18,740 nt of DNA, taken from NCBI GenBank assembly GCA_002313925.1, contig DCAZ01000052.1:1-18740 (forward strand). The letters run 5' to 3'. Numbering within the stretch: position 1 is the stretch's first letter; each line of letters begins with the position of its first letter. The translations under genes were made by a program, and so were the position numbers. Shown here piece after piece: positions 6,839-13,685 of the stretch. The notes below the pieces were generated by a model, which was given only the letters and a program-made list of their open reading frames with translations, made no database searches and was not told the DNA's origin. The DNA is from Gemmatimonadales bacterium UBA1120. GTDB taxonomy: Bacteria; Gemmatimonadota; Gemmatimonadetes; Longimicrobiales; Gaopeijiaceae.

Positions 6839-7849
6839 ATGAACTCCCTGCCTTTAGAGGGCCACTCAATTCTCTTCGTGGGCGGCAAGGGTGGTGTGGG
6901 CAAAAGCACGATGGCCGCGTCTCTTGCAGTCCATTTGGCTGACTCAGGAGAGCAGATCCTCCTGGTATCGACCGATCCTGCTCACTCGTTAGGAGATCTA
7001 TTTGGAACCTCTGTGGGTGACCGGAAACGAGAGATTATCCCCGGCCTACATGCCCTCGAGATTGACCCGGGACAGGAGGTAGAGAGGTACCTGGCTCGCG
7101 TGAAAAGTGCGATGCGGCACTACGTGCAACCCGTGATGTACTCCGAGATCGAGCGTCAAATAGAACTCACCCGCCACTCGCCTGGTTCTGAAGAGGCGGC
7201 TCTCATGGACCGAGTGACCTCCTTAATGGAGGAAGGGGTAACTTCTCACGACCGCATCATCTTCGATACGGCGCCTACGGGGCATACTCTACGACTTCTT
7301 GCTCTGCCAGAGATCATGGCAGCTTGGACGACAGGGCTCCTCAAGAGTCGCGATCGCTCAGCTTCTCTCGGGAAAGCAGTCGACCGGCTTCAAGGACGCG
7401 AAAAGGCTAGTGGCGACGAACTTGCTTGGTTCGATGACGTTAAGGAGGAGGCGACGGACGAGCGCACCCAAAAAATCCAAGAGGTGCTCCTTGAGCGGCA
7501 GCGGCGTTTTTCCCGGGCCAGGAGACTGCTCTTAGATCCTGAAACTACTGCCTTCATACTCGTCCTGATACCCGAAAAACTACCCATTCTCGAAAGCGAG
7601 AAAACACTAAAAGTCCTGAAGCAGCATAAAGTTCCTGTCGCTGGAATGGTGGTGAATCGAACTCTTCCAAACAACCAAGCCTTGGGAGAATTCTTAGAGA
7701 GTAGGCGCTCACAGGAAGCGGAGTACCTACAGCAAATAGAGAAAGCCTTCCCGAAACTCCCGCGTGTGCAAATTCCTCTCCTATCCCGCGATGTGCAGGG
7801 GATTGACGCCCTAAGAGAGGTCGCTCAACACTTGCTGATTGACCGATAA
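6839..7849 (+). CDS. ArsA/GET3-family ATPase without cysteines
   Basis: The 336-residue ATPase carries a deviant Walker A, GGKGGVGKST (15-24), with the intradimer lysine of SIMIBI NTPases. It also has the family motifs LVSTDPAHSLGDLF (41-54) and FDTAPTGHTLRLLALPE (141-157), and VVNR (about 273-276) as the adenine-binding strand. It is one ATPase half, like GET3 and actinobacterial ArsA, rather than the double-length plasmid ArsA. The family either energises arsenite efflux or delivers clients such as tail-anchored proteins. There is no cysteine in the whole protein, so the arsenite-binding cysteines of ArsA and the zinc CxxC of GET3 are both missing. The start ATG 6839 has only a distant GAGG, consistent with coupling to the CC-stop gene 15 bases upstream. 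No arsB, arsD or arsR lies nearby, so a plain arsenic-pump role is unlikely. Confidence 0.88.
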   Translation: MNSLPLEGHSILFVGGKGGVGKSTMAASLAVHLADSGEQILLVSTDPAHSLGDLFGTSVGDRKREIIPGLHALEIDPGQEVERYLARVKSAMRHYVQPVMYSEIERQIELTRHSPGSEEAALMDRVTSLMEEGVTSHDRIIFDTAPTGHTLRLLALPEIMAAWTTGLLKSRDRSASLGKAVDRLQGREKASGDELAWFDDVKEEATDERTQKIQEVLLERQRRFSRARRLLLDPETTAFILVLIPEKLPILESEKTLKVLKQHKVPVAGMVVNRTLPNNQALGEFLESRRSQEAEYLQQIEKAFPKLPRVQIPLLSRDVQGIDALREVAQHLLIDR

Positions 7850-7996
7850 CGCTGGATAGCTCAAGGGACCCGTGTTCCCACGCAGAGGTCCGGCCGTACC
7901 CAAGATCAAATCTAGCCAACATCCTTGTCTGGCTTCCCCTCGTACGAGGTACTAATCTGGCTCCAATTCTAGATGTCAGATTATGGAGGATTAGAC
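7850..7996. other. Gap after the ATPase gene, with a palindrome
   Basis: No gene was seen in these 147 bases. They probably end the cstA-to-ATPase transcript and hold the promoter of the following genes. The one clear element is the palindrome at 7938-7949. No hairpin with a T-run was found. Confidence 0.45.
7938..7949. promoter_or_regulatory. 12-bp perfect palindrome, possible operator
   Basis: CCTCGTACGAGG reads the same on both strands. It lies 47 bases before the ATG of the small ORF at 7997, a fitting place for a repressor or activator site. Confidence 0.35.
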
Positions 7997-8131
7997 ATGC
8001 GCTGGTGGCGTCCCTCGGTAACCCTTTTGGGTACCGTACTTCTCTTCGGGACACCGTTCGAAGGACAAGTTGTACCCCTTCAAACACATGTACCCAGTCA
8101 GACCCTCCTGAAGCACGAGAGGGTCCGCTAG
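7997..8131 (+). CDS. Possible 44-residue secreted peptide
   Basis: ATG 7997 is preceded by GGAGGA (7985-7990) at six bases, as good a ribosome site as any in the window. The 44 codons start MRWWRPSVTLLGTVLLFGTP, a short basic start plus hydrophobic core like a small signal peptide, and end in a basic tail (KHERVR) at TAG 8129. The next gene starts 16 bases later with its own Shine-Dalgarno. No family is recognised. It may be a tiny exported protein of the following lipoprotein's operon, or a leader peptide. A bulged hairpin (GGTAACCC / GGGTACC) lies within the coding part. Protein-coding status rests only on the start context and signal-like sequence. Confidence 0.4.
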   Translation: MRWWRPSVTLLGTVLLFGTPFEGQVVPLQTHVPSQTLLKHERVR

Positions 8132-8147
8132 CAATGGAGGGCCGGTG

Positions 8148-9122
8148 ATGTCAAATCCAGGAAGAGCAGGACTAATAATTCTCTCACTAAGCATGGCAGC
8201 CGTCTCAATTTCCTGCAGCAAAGATCAAATCCAGGAAGTGTCGTATAGTCTAGTCGAGGGATGGGCAGAGTTGCCTGAAGGAATTGAAGCCTGGGGGCAG
8301 ACCATCGGTGTAGAAATTGATACCGGAGGTAACCTTCTGGTCTTCCAAAGGTGTTTCGCAAGTAACTGCATTGGGCGAGATGAAATACCAGCGTTCCTGA
8401 AATACAACTCGGATGGAAAGCTGGTCGATAGCTGGGGTGAAGGACTGTTCGTGTGGCCCCACGGCTTCTTCTTGGATTCTGATGGAAACATCTGGACGAC
8501 AGATGCGCGCGGCAGAGAAGGAAAGGGGCAGCAGGTCCTGAAGTTCAGCCCCGACGGCAGAGTACTCATGGCGCTCGGTACTCCAGGTGTTGCGGGAGAT
8601 GGACCGAATACCCTCAGTGGTCCAACAGATATTGCAGTAGCCCCAACCGGCGAAATTTTTGTCGCAGACGGCCATGGAAACAACCGAATCGTGAAGTACT
8701 CGAGCAATGGAGAATTTCTTATGGAGTGGGGCCAGGAGGGCACCGGACCTGGTGACTTCAATGAACCTCATTGTCTTGCCTTCGATTCGAAGGGTCGACT
8801 CTTTGTCGGTGACCGTGTTAACCAAAGAATCCAAGTGTTCGATCAAGATGGCCGCTATCTCGCCGAGTGGCCCAACATCATGGCGAGCGGCATGCACATC
8901 ACCCAAGACGATGTGGTTTACGTTGCTGATTACCAGCTCCGAGAGGGCATCGTAATCGCCAACGCTAGTGACTTTTCAGAGGTGGGCTTTATCTCAGAGG
9001 CTCTTCCGGAAGGTGTAACGGTGGATACGGAAGGCAACGTCTACGCTGGAGAAGTCTTACCTCGTAATCTGAAGAAATTTGCCAAAACCCTTGGGCCTCC
9101 TACGACTGTACCCCAGGAATGA
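8148..9122 (+). CDS. NHL-propeller lipoprotein, amidating-lyase-like
   Basis: The 324-residue product starts with a hydrophobic segment ending in SISC (C23), a probable lipoprotein signal, then an NHL-type beta-propeller. Blade signatures include FLDSDGNIWTTDA (108-120), IAVAPTGEIFVADGHGNNRI (162-181) and LAFDSKGRLFVGDRVNQRI (210-228). It most resembles peptidyl-alpha-hydroxyglycine alpha-amidating lyase-like proteins. One histidine appears in each of three blades at similar places: PHG (H105), PHC (H208) and MHI (H250). This matches the three-histidine metal site of the eukaryotic lyase, but bacterial members are mostly of unknown substrate. ATG 8148 is preferred over GTG 8145 because GGAGGG lies six bases before it. 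The VOC gene follows after seven bases, so the two are probably one operon. Confidence 0.8.
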   Translation: MSNPGRAGLIILSLSMAAVSISCSKDQIQEVSYSLVEGWAELPEGIEAWGQTIGVEIDTGGNLLVFQRCFASNCIGRDEIPAFLKYNSDGKLVDSWGEGLFVWPHGFFLDSDGNIWTTDARGREGKGQQVLKFSPDGRVLMALGTPGVAGDGPNTLSGPTDIAVAPTGEIFVADGHGNNRIVKYSSNGEFLMEWGQEGTGPGDFNEPHCLAFDSKGRLFVGDRVNQRIQVFDQDGRYLAEWPNIMASGMHITQDDVVYVADYQLREGIVIANASDFSEVGFISEALPEGVTVDTEGNVYAGEVLPRNLKKFAKTLGPPTTVPQE

Positions 9123-9129
9123 GGAAATA

Positions 9130-10179
9130 ATGAATGAAAGTGGAAATAGCCTGATGACTTTCGTTAATGGGGACAGCATAACCCGTCGGGCTATGCTGCT
9201 CTCTCTGCCCGGTATAGCCTTCGCCCCACGTCTCATAGCAAAACATCAGGTCGCACCGCTCAGCATTGTAGGGCTGCAGCAAATAACACTTGCGGTGTCA
9301 GATATCGAACGTTCTCTGGCATTCTATCAGGAACTTTTCGGAGTATCCGTACAGGCGCGCCACGAGAGGTCAGTCCTGCTGCGTCTGGGTACCGGCCCAC
9401 ACTTTCTGGCGCTCACGGAAGCGGAGTCAGCAGCACCTCGCATTGATCACTTTGGTATGGCAGTGGAAGGTTTTGACGTAGACCAAGTACTCGAAACTCT
9501 AGACAGCCATGGGATCACAGGGGGTGGGTCAAGCGGAGGCCTTAGCGGCGGCTCCCTAAGAGTGCGAGTTGTGACGAGAGGCAGCACCCCAGAAATCTAT
9601 TTAGGTGATCTCAATGGGCTCGTCATCCAGTTGCAGGATCCGAAATACTGTGGTGGCAGCGGACCATTGGGCGATAACTGTGCTGCTCTAGAGCCCGCAC
9701 CCGACAGCGGGTCGCTTGAGCTGATTGGCCTAAGTCATCTAACGATTAATGTGTCTGACCCCGAAAGCACGAATGCATTTTATCAAGGGACATTTGGCAT
9801 GGACGTCCAGGCATTTCAAGCTGCCTCTCCCGTGATGGGCGTGGGTCAGGGGTCGGACTTCCTCATGTTCATCTCACTTGGACGGACAGGCAGAGGAAGC
9901 ACCCTACCCGCCCAGATTCACCATGCTTGTCTGACGGTCGAGGATTTTGATGTTCTGCGGATTCAAAACGCCCTAGAAGAGCACGGGATCCGACCTAGAG
10001 GAACGGGTCCAGATGGATCAGGCCCACTCAGACATTGGGTGTCGATGCGCATGCCCAACCGAGGCGGTGCCCCTGAAGGGACACCGGAACTCTATTTCAG
10101 TGATCCAGACGGACTATCAATTCAACTGCAGGATGTTAGGTACTGCGGTGGTGGGGGTTACCTCGGCGAGTCCTGCTGA
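9130..10179 (+). CDS. Tat-exported protein with two VOC domains
   Basis: The 349-residue protein has a Tat-like signal (SITRRAMLLSLPGIAFA, 16-32) and two vicinal-oxygen-chelate (glyoxalase/dioxygenase fold) domains at about 47-184 and 198-349. Domain 2 keeps a possible metal triad, H203, H264 or H265, and E320. Domain 1 has H107 and E155 but Q51 in place of the first histidine, so it may not bind metal. Each domain ends in a matching segment, LQDPKYCGGSGPLGDNC and LQDVRYCGGGGYLGESC, with a CX9C pair. ATG 9130 with GAGGA just upstream gives the Tat signal at the N-terminus; an in-frame extension further upstream would overlap the lipoprotein gene and bury the signal. The 3' end overlaps the convergent VCBS gene by 22 bases. 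The substrate is unknown. Confidence 0.82.
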   Translation: MNESGNSLMTFVNGDSITRRAMLLSLPGIAFAPRLIAKHQVAPLSIVGLQQITLAVSDIERSLAFYQELFGVSVQARHERSVLLRLGTGPHFLALTEAESAAPRIDHFGMAVEGFDVDQVLETLDSHGITGGGSSGGLSGGSLRVRVVTRGSTPEIYLGDLNGLVIQLQDPKYCGGSGPLGDNCAALEPAPDSGSLELIGLSHLTINVSDPESTNAFYQGTFGMDVQAFQAASPVMGVGQGSDFLMFISLGRTGRGSTLPAQIHHACLTVEDFDVLRIQNALEEHGIRPRGTGPDGSGPLRHWVSMRMPNRGGAPEGTPELYFSDPDGLSIQLQDVRYCGGGGYLGESC

Positions 10180-11384
10180 CCCAGGTTCTCATACCACCGG
10201 ATAAAACCACCACCACCGGTGCAGACCAGATCAGTCCACCCATCCTGATTCATGTCTCCTGGGACACAGCCATTCATAGCGGCTTCGCTCTCAATCCGTG
10301 AGTATGACCACTCGCCTGTCGCTGGATCTTCCGGTGAGAAGAAAACATGAACGCCAGGAGTCCCGTTCGGACGATTCGTGGTCACACGTGAATTGTCGTT
10401 AGCAACGATATCTGCCCGGTCGTCACCATTGAGGTCGACTACAACGACTTCATGGCCACTTGTAACCCCATCAAAGATGACACGGCGGTTCCACATGCCG
10501 TCAGACTCGGTATAGACGACGACTTCATTCCCATGCCAAGGCTCGACTGAACCTAGAATCCTCTGTCCATTGCTCATCCCGCTACCGACATCACTCGAGC
10601 CGAGTCTTGGGGCTGCTTCAACATGCCCCCTTGAGATCAATTCCTTCTCAAAGGTCATGGCATCCCCTGTCCCGTTGGCACTATAAAGACCTATACCCTC
10701 GAAGCTGGCTACGAGAATTTGATCTCGGCCACCCGTGTCCCAGCTAACTTTTCTTACACGGTGAATAACTCCGGGGATATCCGCATCGGCGATGATCCCA
10801 CGATCCCAGTTCTCCTGGCCATACCAAAATACGGACGCGCTGTCCTGGTCATAAGTGGGCGCGAGACTCCCTGGTCCGATCAATGGTGCGTTCACAAGCT
10901 CCAGTGCACCGTCACCATCTAGGTCCACCCACACAACGTGATGTGACGTCTCAAACCTATCGATCAGTTGCGCATCCCAAGTTCCTTTCGGATTACCTCC
11001 ACTCCTCACGACCCAGTTGATCCCTTCGCTATTGGCAGCTTGCATAGCGAACGCGCTCTGGATCGCAACCTCCGGGATTCCATCTCCATCGAGATCAGCT
11101 ATCGCCTTGTTCACTATACCCCTGGTGTCACTTACGATCACATGGGGTTCCCACGTCGGATTTTCGTGCCATACGAGCTCCGGATTGCCCGTAGAGTTGG
11201 CCACGACGTCCAATAGGCCGTCACCGTTGAAATCAGCTACCTCGACCGCGTATCCACCCCGATATTCGGCGATATCATGTGCCTGGAATGTCACAGGGGC
11301 TGTCGAGCGAGTCTCTTCAGTAGACGAACAAGAGCTCACTAGAAGAGCCATAGCCAGTGAGAGCATTGAATTCTTTAGACGCAT
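10158..11384 (-). CDS. VCBS/FG-GAP repeat propeller lipoprotein
   Basis: The 408-residue protein begins with a lipoprotein signal (MRLKNSMLSLAMALLVSSC, C19) and folds as an integrin-alpha-like beta-propeller. Calcium-loop motifs recur once per blade: DFNGDGLLDVV (51-61), DLDGDGIPEVA (97-107), and later DLDGDGALELV, DLNGDDRADIV and DMNQDGWTDLV. Such proteins are surface or periplasmic; many bind sugars or partner proteins and some accompany secreted enzymes. The start ATG at 11384 has GAGGAT six to seven bases upstream. It is convergent with the Tat-VOC gene and overlaps its end by 22 bases. The second VOC gene lies upstream on the same strand with a 100-base gap, so the two may share a transcript. 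No enzyme motif is visible. Confidence 0.85.
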   Translation of the reverse strand: MRLKNSMLSLAMALLVSSCSSTEETRSTAPVTFQAHDIAEYRGGYAVEVADFNGDGLLDVVANSTGNPELVWHENPTWEPHVIVSDTRGIVNKAIADLDGDGIPEVAIQSAFAMQAANSEGINWVVRSGGNPKGTWDAQLIDRFETSHHVVWVDLDGDGALELVNAPLIGPGSLAPTYDQDSASVFWYGQENWDRGIIADADIPGVIHRVRKVSWDTGGRDQILVASFEGIGLYSANGTGDAMTFEKELISRGHVEAAPRLGSSDVGSGMSNGQRILGSVEPWHGNEVVVYTESDGMWNRRVIFDGVTSGHEVVVVDLNGDDRADIVANDNSRVTTNRPNGTPGVHVFFSPEDPATGEWSYSRIESEAAMNGCVPGDMNQDGWTDLVCTGGGGFIRWYENLGQQDSPR

Positions 11385-11484
11385 GGGACGATCCTCGTAT
11401 TCATGTAGCCATTATTGAGCAGGATGCTGCGGTAGCACGGTAAGGCAGGTATTCCGATACATGCAATTTCAATTTCTCTATCTA

Positions 11485-12285
11485 TTAGTACTTGTCGAAC
11501 CCCTCGGTTAACTCTATGCGAACTCCCGAAGGATCCGTGAAGAAGGCAATAGCGAGTTCGATACTCGCGATCTCTGTATATGGGACTTGGAATGTGATAC
11601 CACGGGCCTCAAGCATTTCGCAAAACGCTTCAAGGTTGTCGACTTCGAAGCCGATGTGATCAATCGCCCTGCCCTGCGTGGGTACACGCTCTGCACGAGA
11701 ACCGTTAAAGCTGAGGTTGATGCCAGGCACATCTGCAGTGTTTGGGTGTGTGCCCCGTGCACGTTGGACCGCGGAAAACATGTCGATATACCATTCCATC
11801 AACTCGATATGTCCACCTGTAAAGAAGTGGACATGGTACGCCTGAGCTTTCACCGGGAGTGTCACGTCCTCCTGCAATTCGATCTTGACCCCGTCAGGTG
11901 CAATCAGATACGCATTGTCAAAACCTTCAGCACCAGTGAATTCCGATTGGACCTCCAAGCCTGCTGCGCGCCACGCTGCGAGCACCTCGGCTACGTTGCG
12001 GACCTTGAAGCCGAAATGGTCCATCACACTGCCTTCAGAGGTACCTGTTGGGGCTCGTTCCGTAAGCACCACCAGCATGCCTGGTAGCTTCACTGTAGTT
12101 AGCGGCCCTTTCACTACCACAACGCCATCGAAGTGATCAACCCAGAGTTTCTTGTGGACTTCTATGTCAGCAACGTTCAGGTGCACGTGCGCAAAGGACA
12201 CGCCAGCTGTATTGGGCGAGGCCAGTTGAGCTTGAGCTGGCAAGGTGAGAAAGAGCGCTAACGCGCCCGCGATTAGAAACCTCAT
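11485..12285 (-). CDS. Exported protein with two VOC domains
   Basis: The 266-residue protein has a Sec signal peptide (1-20, cleavage after AQA) and two VOC half-domains, about 28-140 and 148-262. Possible metal ligands are H33 or H35, H90 and E136 in the first, and H151 or H153, H210 and E258 in the second, with the usual DxxGxxIEL strand in both (DGVKIELQED and SGVRIELTEG). It could be a dioxygenase, glyoxalase-like or binding protein; the substrate is not visible. The start ATG at 12285 has GAGGAGA at a good distance. It differs from the Tat-VOC protein in using the Sec route and lacking the CX9C tails. It diverges from the oxidoreductase gene. Confidence 0.82.
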   Translation of the reverse strand: MRFLIAGALALFLTLPAQAQLASPNTAGVSFAHVHLNVADIEVHKKLWVDHFDGVVVVKGPLTTVKLPGMLVVLTERAPTGTSEGSVMDHFGFKVRNVAEVLAAWRAAGLEVQSEFTGAEGFDNAYLIAPDGVKIELQEDVTLPVKAQAYHVHFFTGGHIELMEWYIDMFSAVQRARGTHPNTADVPGINLSFNGSRAERVPTQGRAIDHIGFEVDNLEAFCEMLEARGITFQVPYTEIASIELAIAFFTDPSGVRIELTEGFDKY

Positions 12286-12320
12286 GTTCGATTCTCCTCA
12301 ACTACGCTGAAGTCACATCT

Positions 12321-12341
12321 TCTTCGGTTACTCACCGAAGA
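12321..12341. promoter_or_regulatory. Perfect 8-bp inverted repeat with 5-base loop
   Basis: TCTTCGGT and ACCGAAGA flank TACTC. It lies 36 bases upstream of the minus-strand VOC start, as a leader hairpin or an operator. No T-run follows on either strand. Confidence 0.4.
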
Positions 12342-12542
12342 CAGGTATCCCCGGTCTGGGCAATCGGCTTTGGTACCATACCAGGTGTCAAGGGTAGTGA
12401 GAGCCAGGTCGCCTCATGAATCGCGCTCCACACGTACTTGCTGCAAGAAGATGAGGTCGCAATTCTAGTTGTGGGGAGCACCATTCGCGAACGCAACGTG
12501 GGTGGCCACATTCCTAGACCGTGCCCGACCATTCTAGTCGTC

Positions 12543-12547
12543 AGGAG
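12543..12547 (+). promoter_or_regulatory. Shine-Dalgarno supporting a GTG start
   Basis: AGGAG lies six bases before GTG 12554. The longer frame from GTG 12521 adds eleven residues of unrelated character and has no ribosome site. Confidence 0.6.
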
Positions 12548-12553
12548 ACCCCT

Positions 12554-13576
12554 GTGTACAAGCATACTAGCCGCGAAATCCGTCTGAAGAGGCGACCTGT
12601 CGGAGTACCAACGGAATCTGATTTTGAATTGGTGGACGTGGCATTACATGACCCAGCACCAGGAGAAATCTTGGTCCAGAATCTCTACATGTCCGTCGAT
12701 CCATACATGCGTGGTCGTATGATCGAGCGAAAAAGCTATGTAGAGCCATTCGAGGTTGGTTCGGTACTTTCTGGGGGAGCTGTTGGAGAAGTCATGGCCT
12801 CAGCGCATGACGGGTTCCTTCCCGGAGACCATGTACTGAGCATGAATGGGTGGCGAGAAAGCTACGTTTCTGATGGGTCTGGACACCAAAAGATCGACGG
12901 GACAATTGCGCCACTATCTAGCTATCTGGGTGCCCTAGGAATGCCAGGTCTCACCGCATATGTAGGGCTATTGGACATTGGAACACCAGAACCAGAACAA
13001 ACGGTTTTTGTGTCGGGGGCAGCAGGAGCGGTCGGATCACTGGTATGCCAAATTGCCAAATTGAAAGGATGCACCGTGGTAGGGAGTGTGGGTACTGCTG
13101 AGAAGCTACAGTGGCTTACCGAAGAGGCGGGAGTAGACGTCGCCTTGAATTACAAGGAAGTTGAAAATCTCCGCCGAACTCTCGTGGAAGCGTGCCCGAA
13201 CGGAATTGATATTTACTTTGATAACGTGGGAGGAGAGCACCTAGAAGCGGCCTTGTGGAGAATGAATGACCACGGGACGATCATCGCTTGTGGTAGCATT
13301 TCTAACTATAACGCGACTGAACCTCCACCCGGACCAAGAAACCTATTTCAGGTTGTCACCAAGAGGTTGATGTGGAAGGGATTCATCGTGACTGATCACT
13401 ACGATCGGTTTCCTGATTTCGCTCGTGATATGGGCTCTTGGATCGCAGCAGGGAACATCAAGCACCCCGAGACATTGCACGATGGTATCGAAAATGCCCC
13501 GAAGGCCTTCATCGGCCTATTCAAGGGTGACAACCTTGGGAAAATGCTTGTTCGCTTAACTCCGGACGATAACTAG
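12554..13576 (+). CDS. NADP-dependent medium-chain reductase (CurA/PTGR-like)
   Basis: The 340-residue cytoplasmic enzyme belongs to the zinc-independent medium-chain dehydrogenase/reductase group that includes curcumin/dihydrocurcumin reductase CurA and prostaglandin/leukotriene reductases, which reduce the double bond of enones with NADPH. Markers are MSVDPYMRGRM (46-56), the cofactor loop VFVSGAAGAVGS (151-162), the FDNVGGEHLEAAL region (222-234), and a C-terminal GDNLGKMLVRL. No structural-zinc cysteine cluster is present. The GTG start at 12554 is supported by AGGAG. It stands between divergent VOC and downstream unknown genes and may be its own transcription unit. The natural substrate is unknown; detoxification of reactive enones is the usual guess. 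Confidence 0.87.
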   Translation: MYKHTSREIRLKRRPVGVPTESDFELVDVALHDPAPGEILVQNLYMSVDPYMRGRMIERKSYVEPFEVGSVLSGGAVGEVMASAHDGFLPGDHVLSMNGWRESYVSDGSGHQKIDGTIAPLSSYLGALGMPGLTAYVGLLDIGTPEPEQTVFVSGAAGAVGSLVCQIAKLKGCTVVGSVGTAEKLQWLTEEAGVDVALNYKEVENLRRTLVEACPNGIDIYFDNVGGEHLEAALWRMNDHGTIIACGSISNYNATEPPPGPRNLFQVVTKRLMWKGFIVTDHYDRFPDFARDMGSWIAAGNIKHPETLHDGIENAPKAFIGLFKGDNLGKMLVRLTPDDN

Positions 13577-13685
13577 AAGGTGCCCGGGCAACGCTAGCCT
13601 CATTGATCCAGTGGTCACAGATTTCATATAGCTGATATATAAGAACATCTTCGCGATCAACCTATCCGACGTTGGAGGAGGCAGT
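13577..13685. other. Spacer before the unknown exported gene
   Basis: 109 bases without a gene. It ends in a strong ribosome site (GGAGGAGG just before ATG 13686). No hairpin was recognised. Confidence 0.4.

Larger units (their letters stand above)
12286..12553. promoter_or_regulatory. Divergent control region between VOC and oxidoreductase genes
   Basis: These 268 bases hold no supported gene. The hairpin-like dyad at 12321-12341 is the only clear element; promoter boxes could not be assigned with confidence. Confidence 0.4.

Noticed and set aside
6839..7849. Arsenic-resistance operon
   Set aside because: Only the ATPase resembles ars genes. No arsR, arsB/acr3, arsC or ArsD-type chaperone is seen, and the ATPase lacks arsenite-binding cysteines.
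7554..8087. 177-codon minus-strand frame over the end of the ATPase gene and the next spacer
   Set aside because: It runs antisense through the ATPase gene and the small ORF, and its composition is atypical for a protein.
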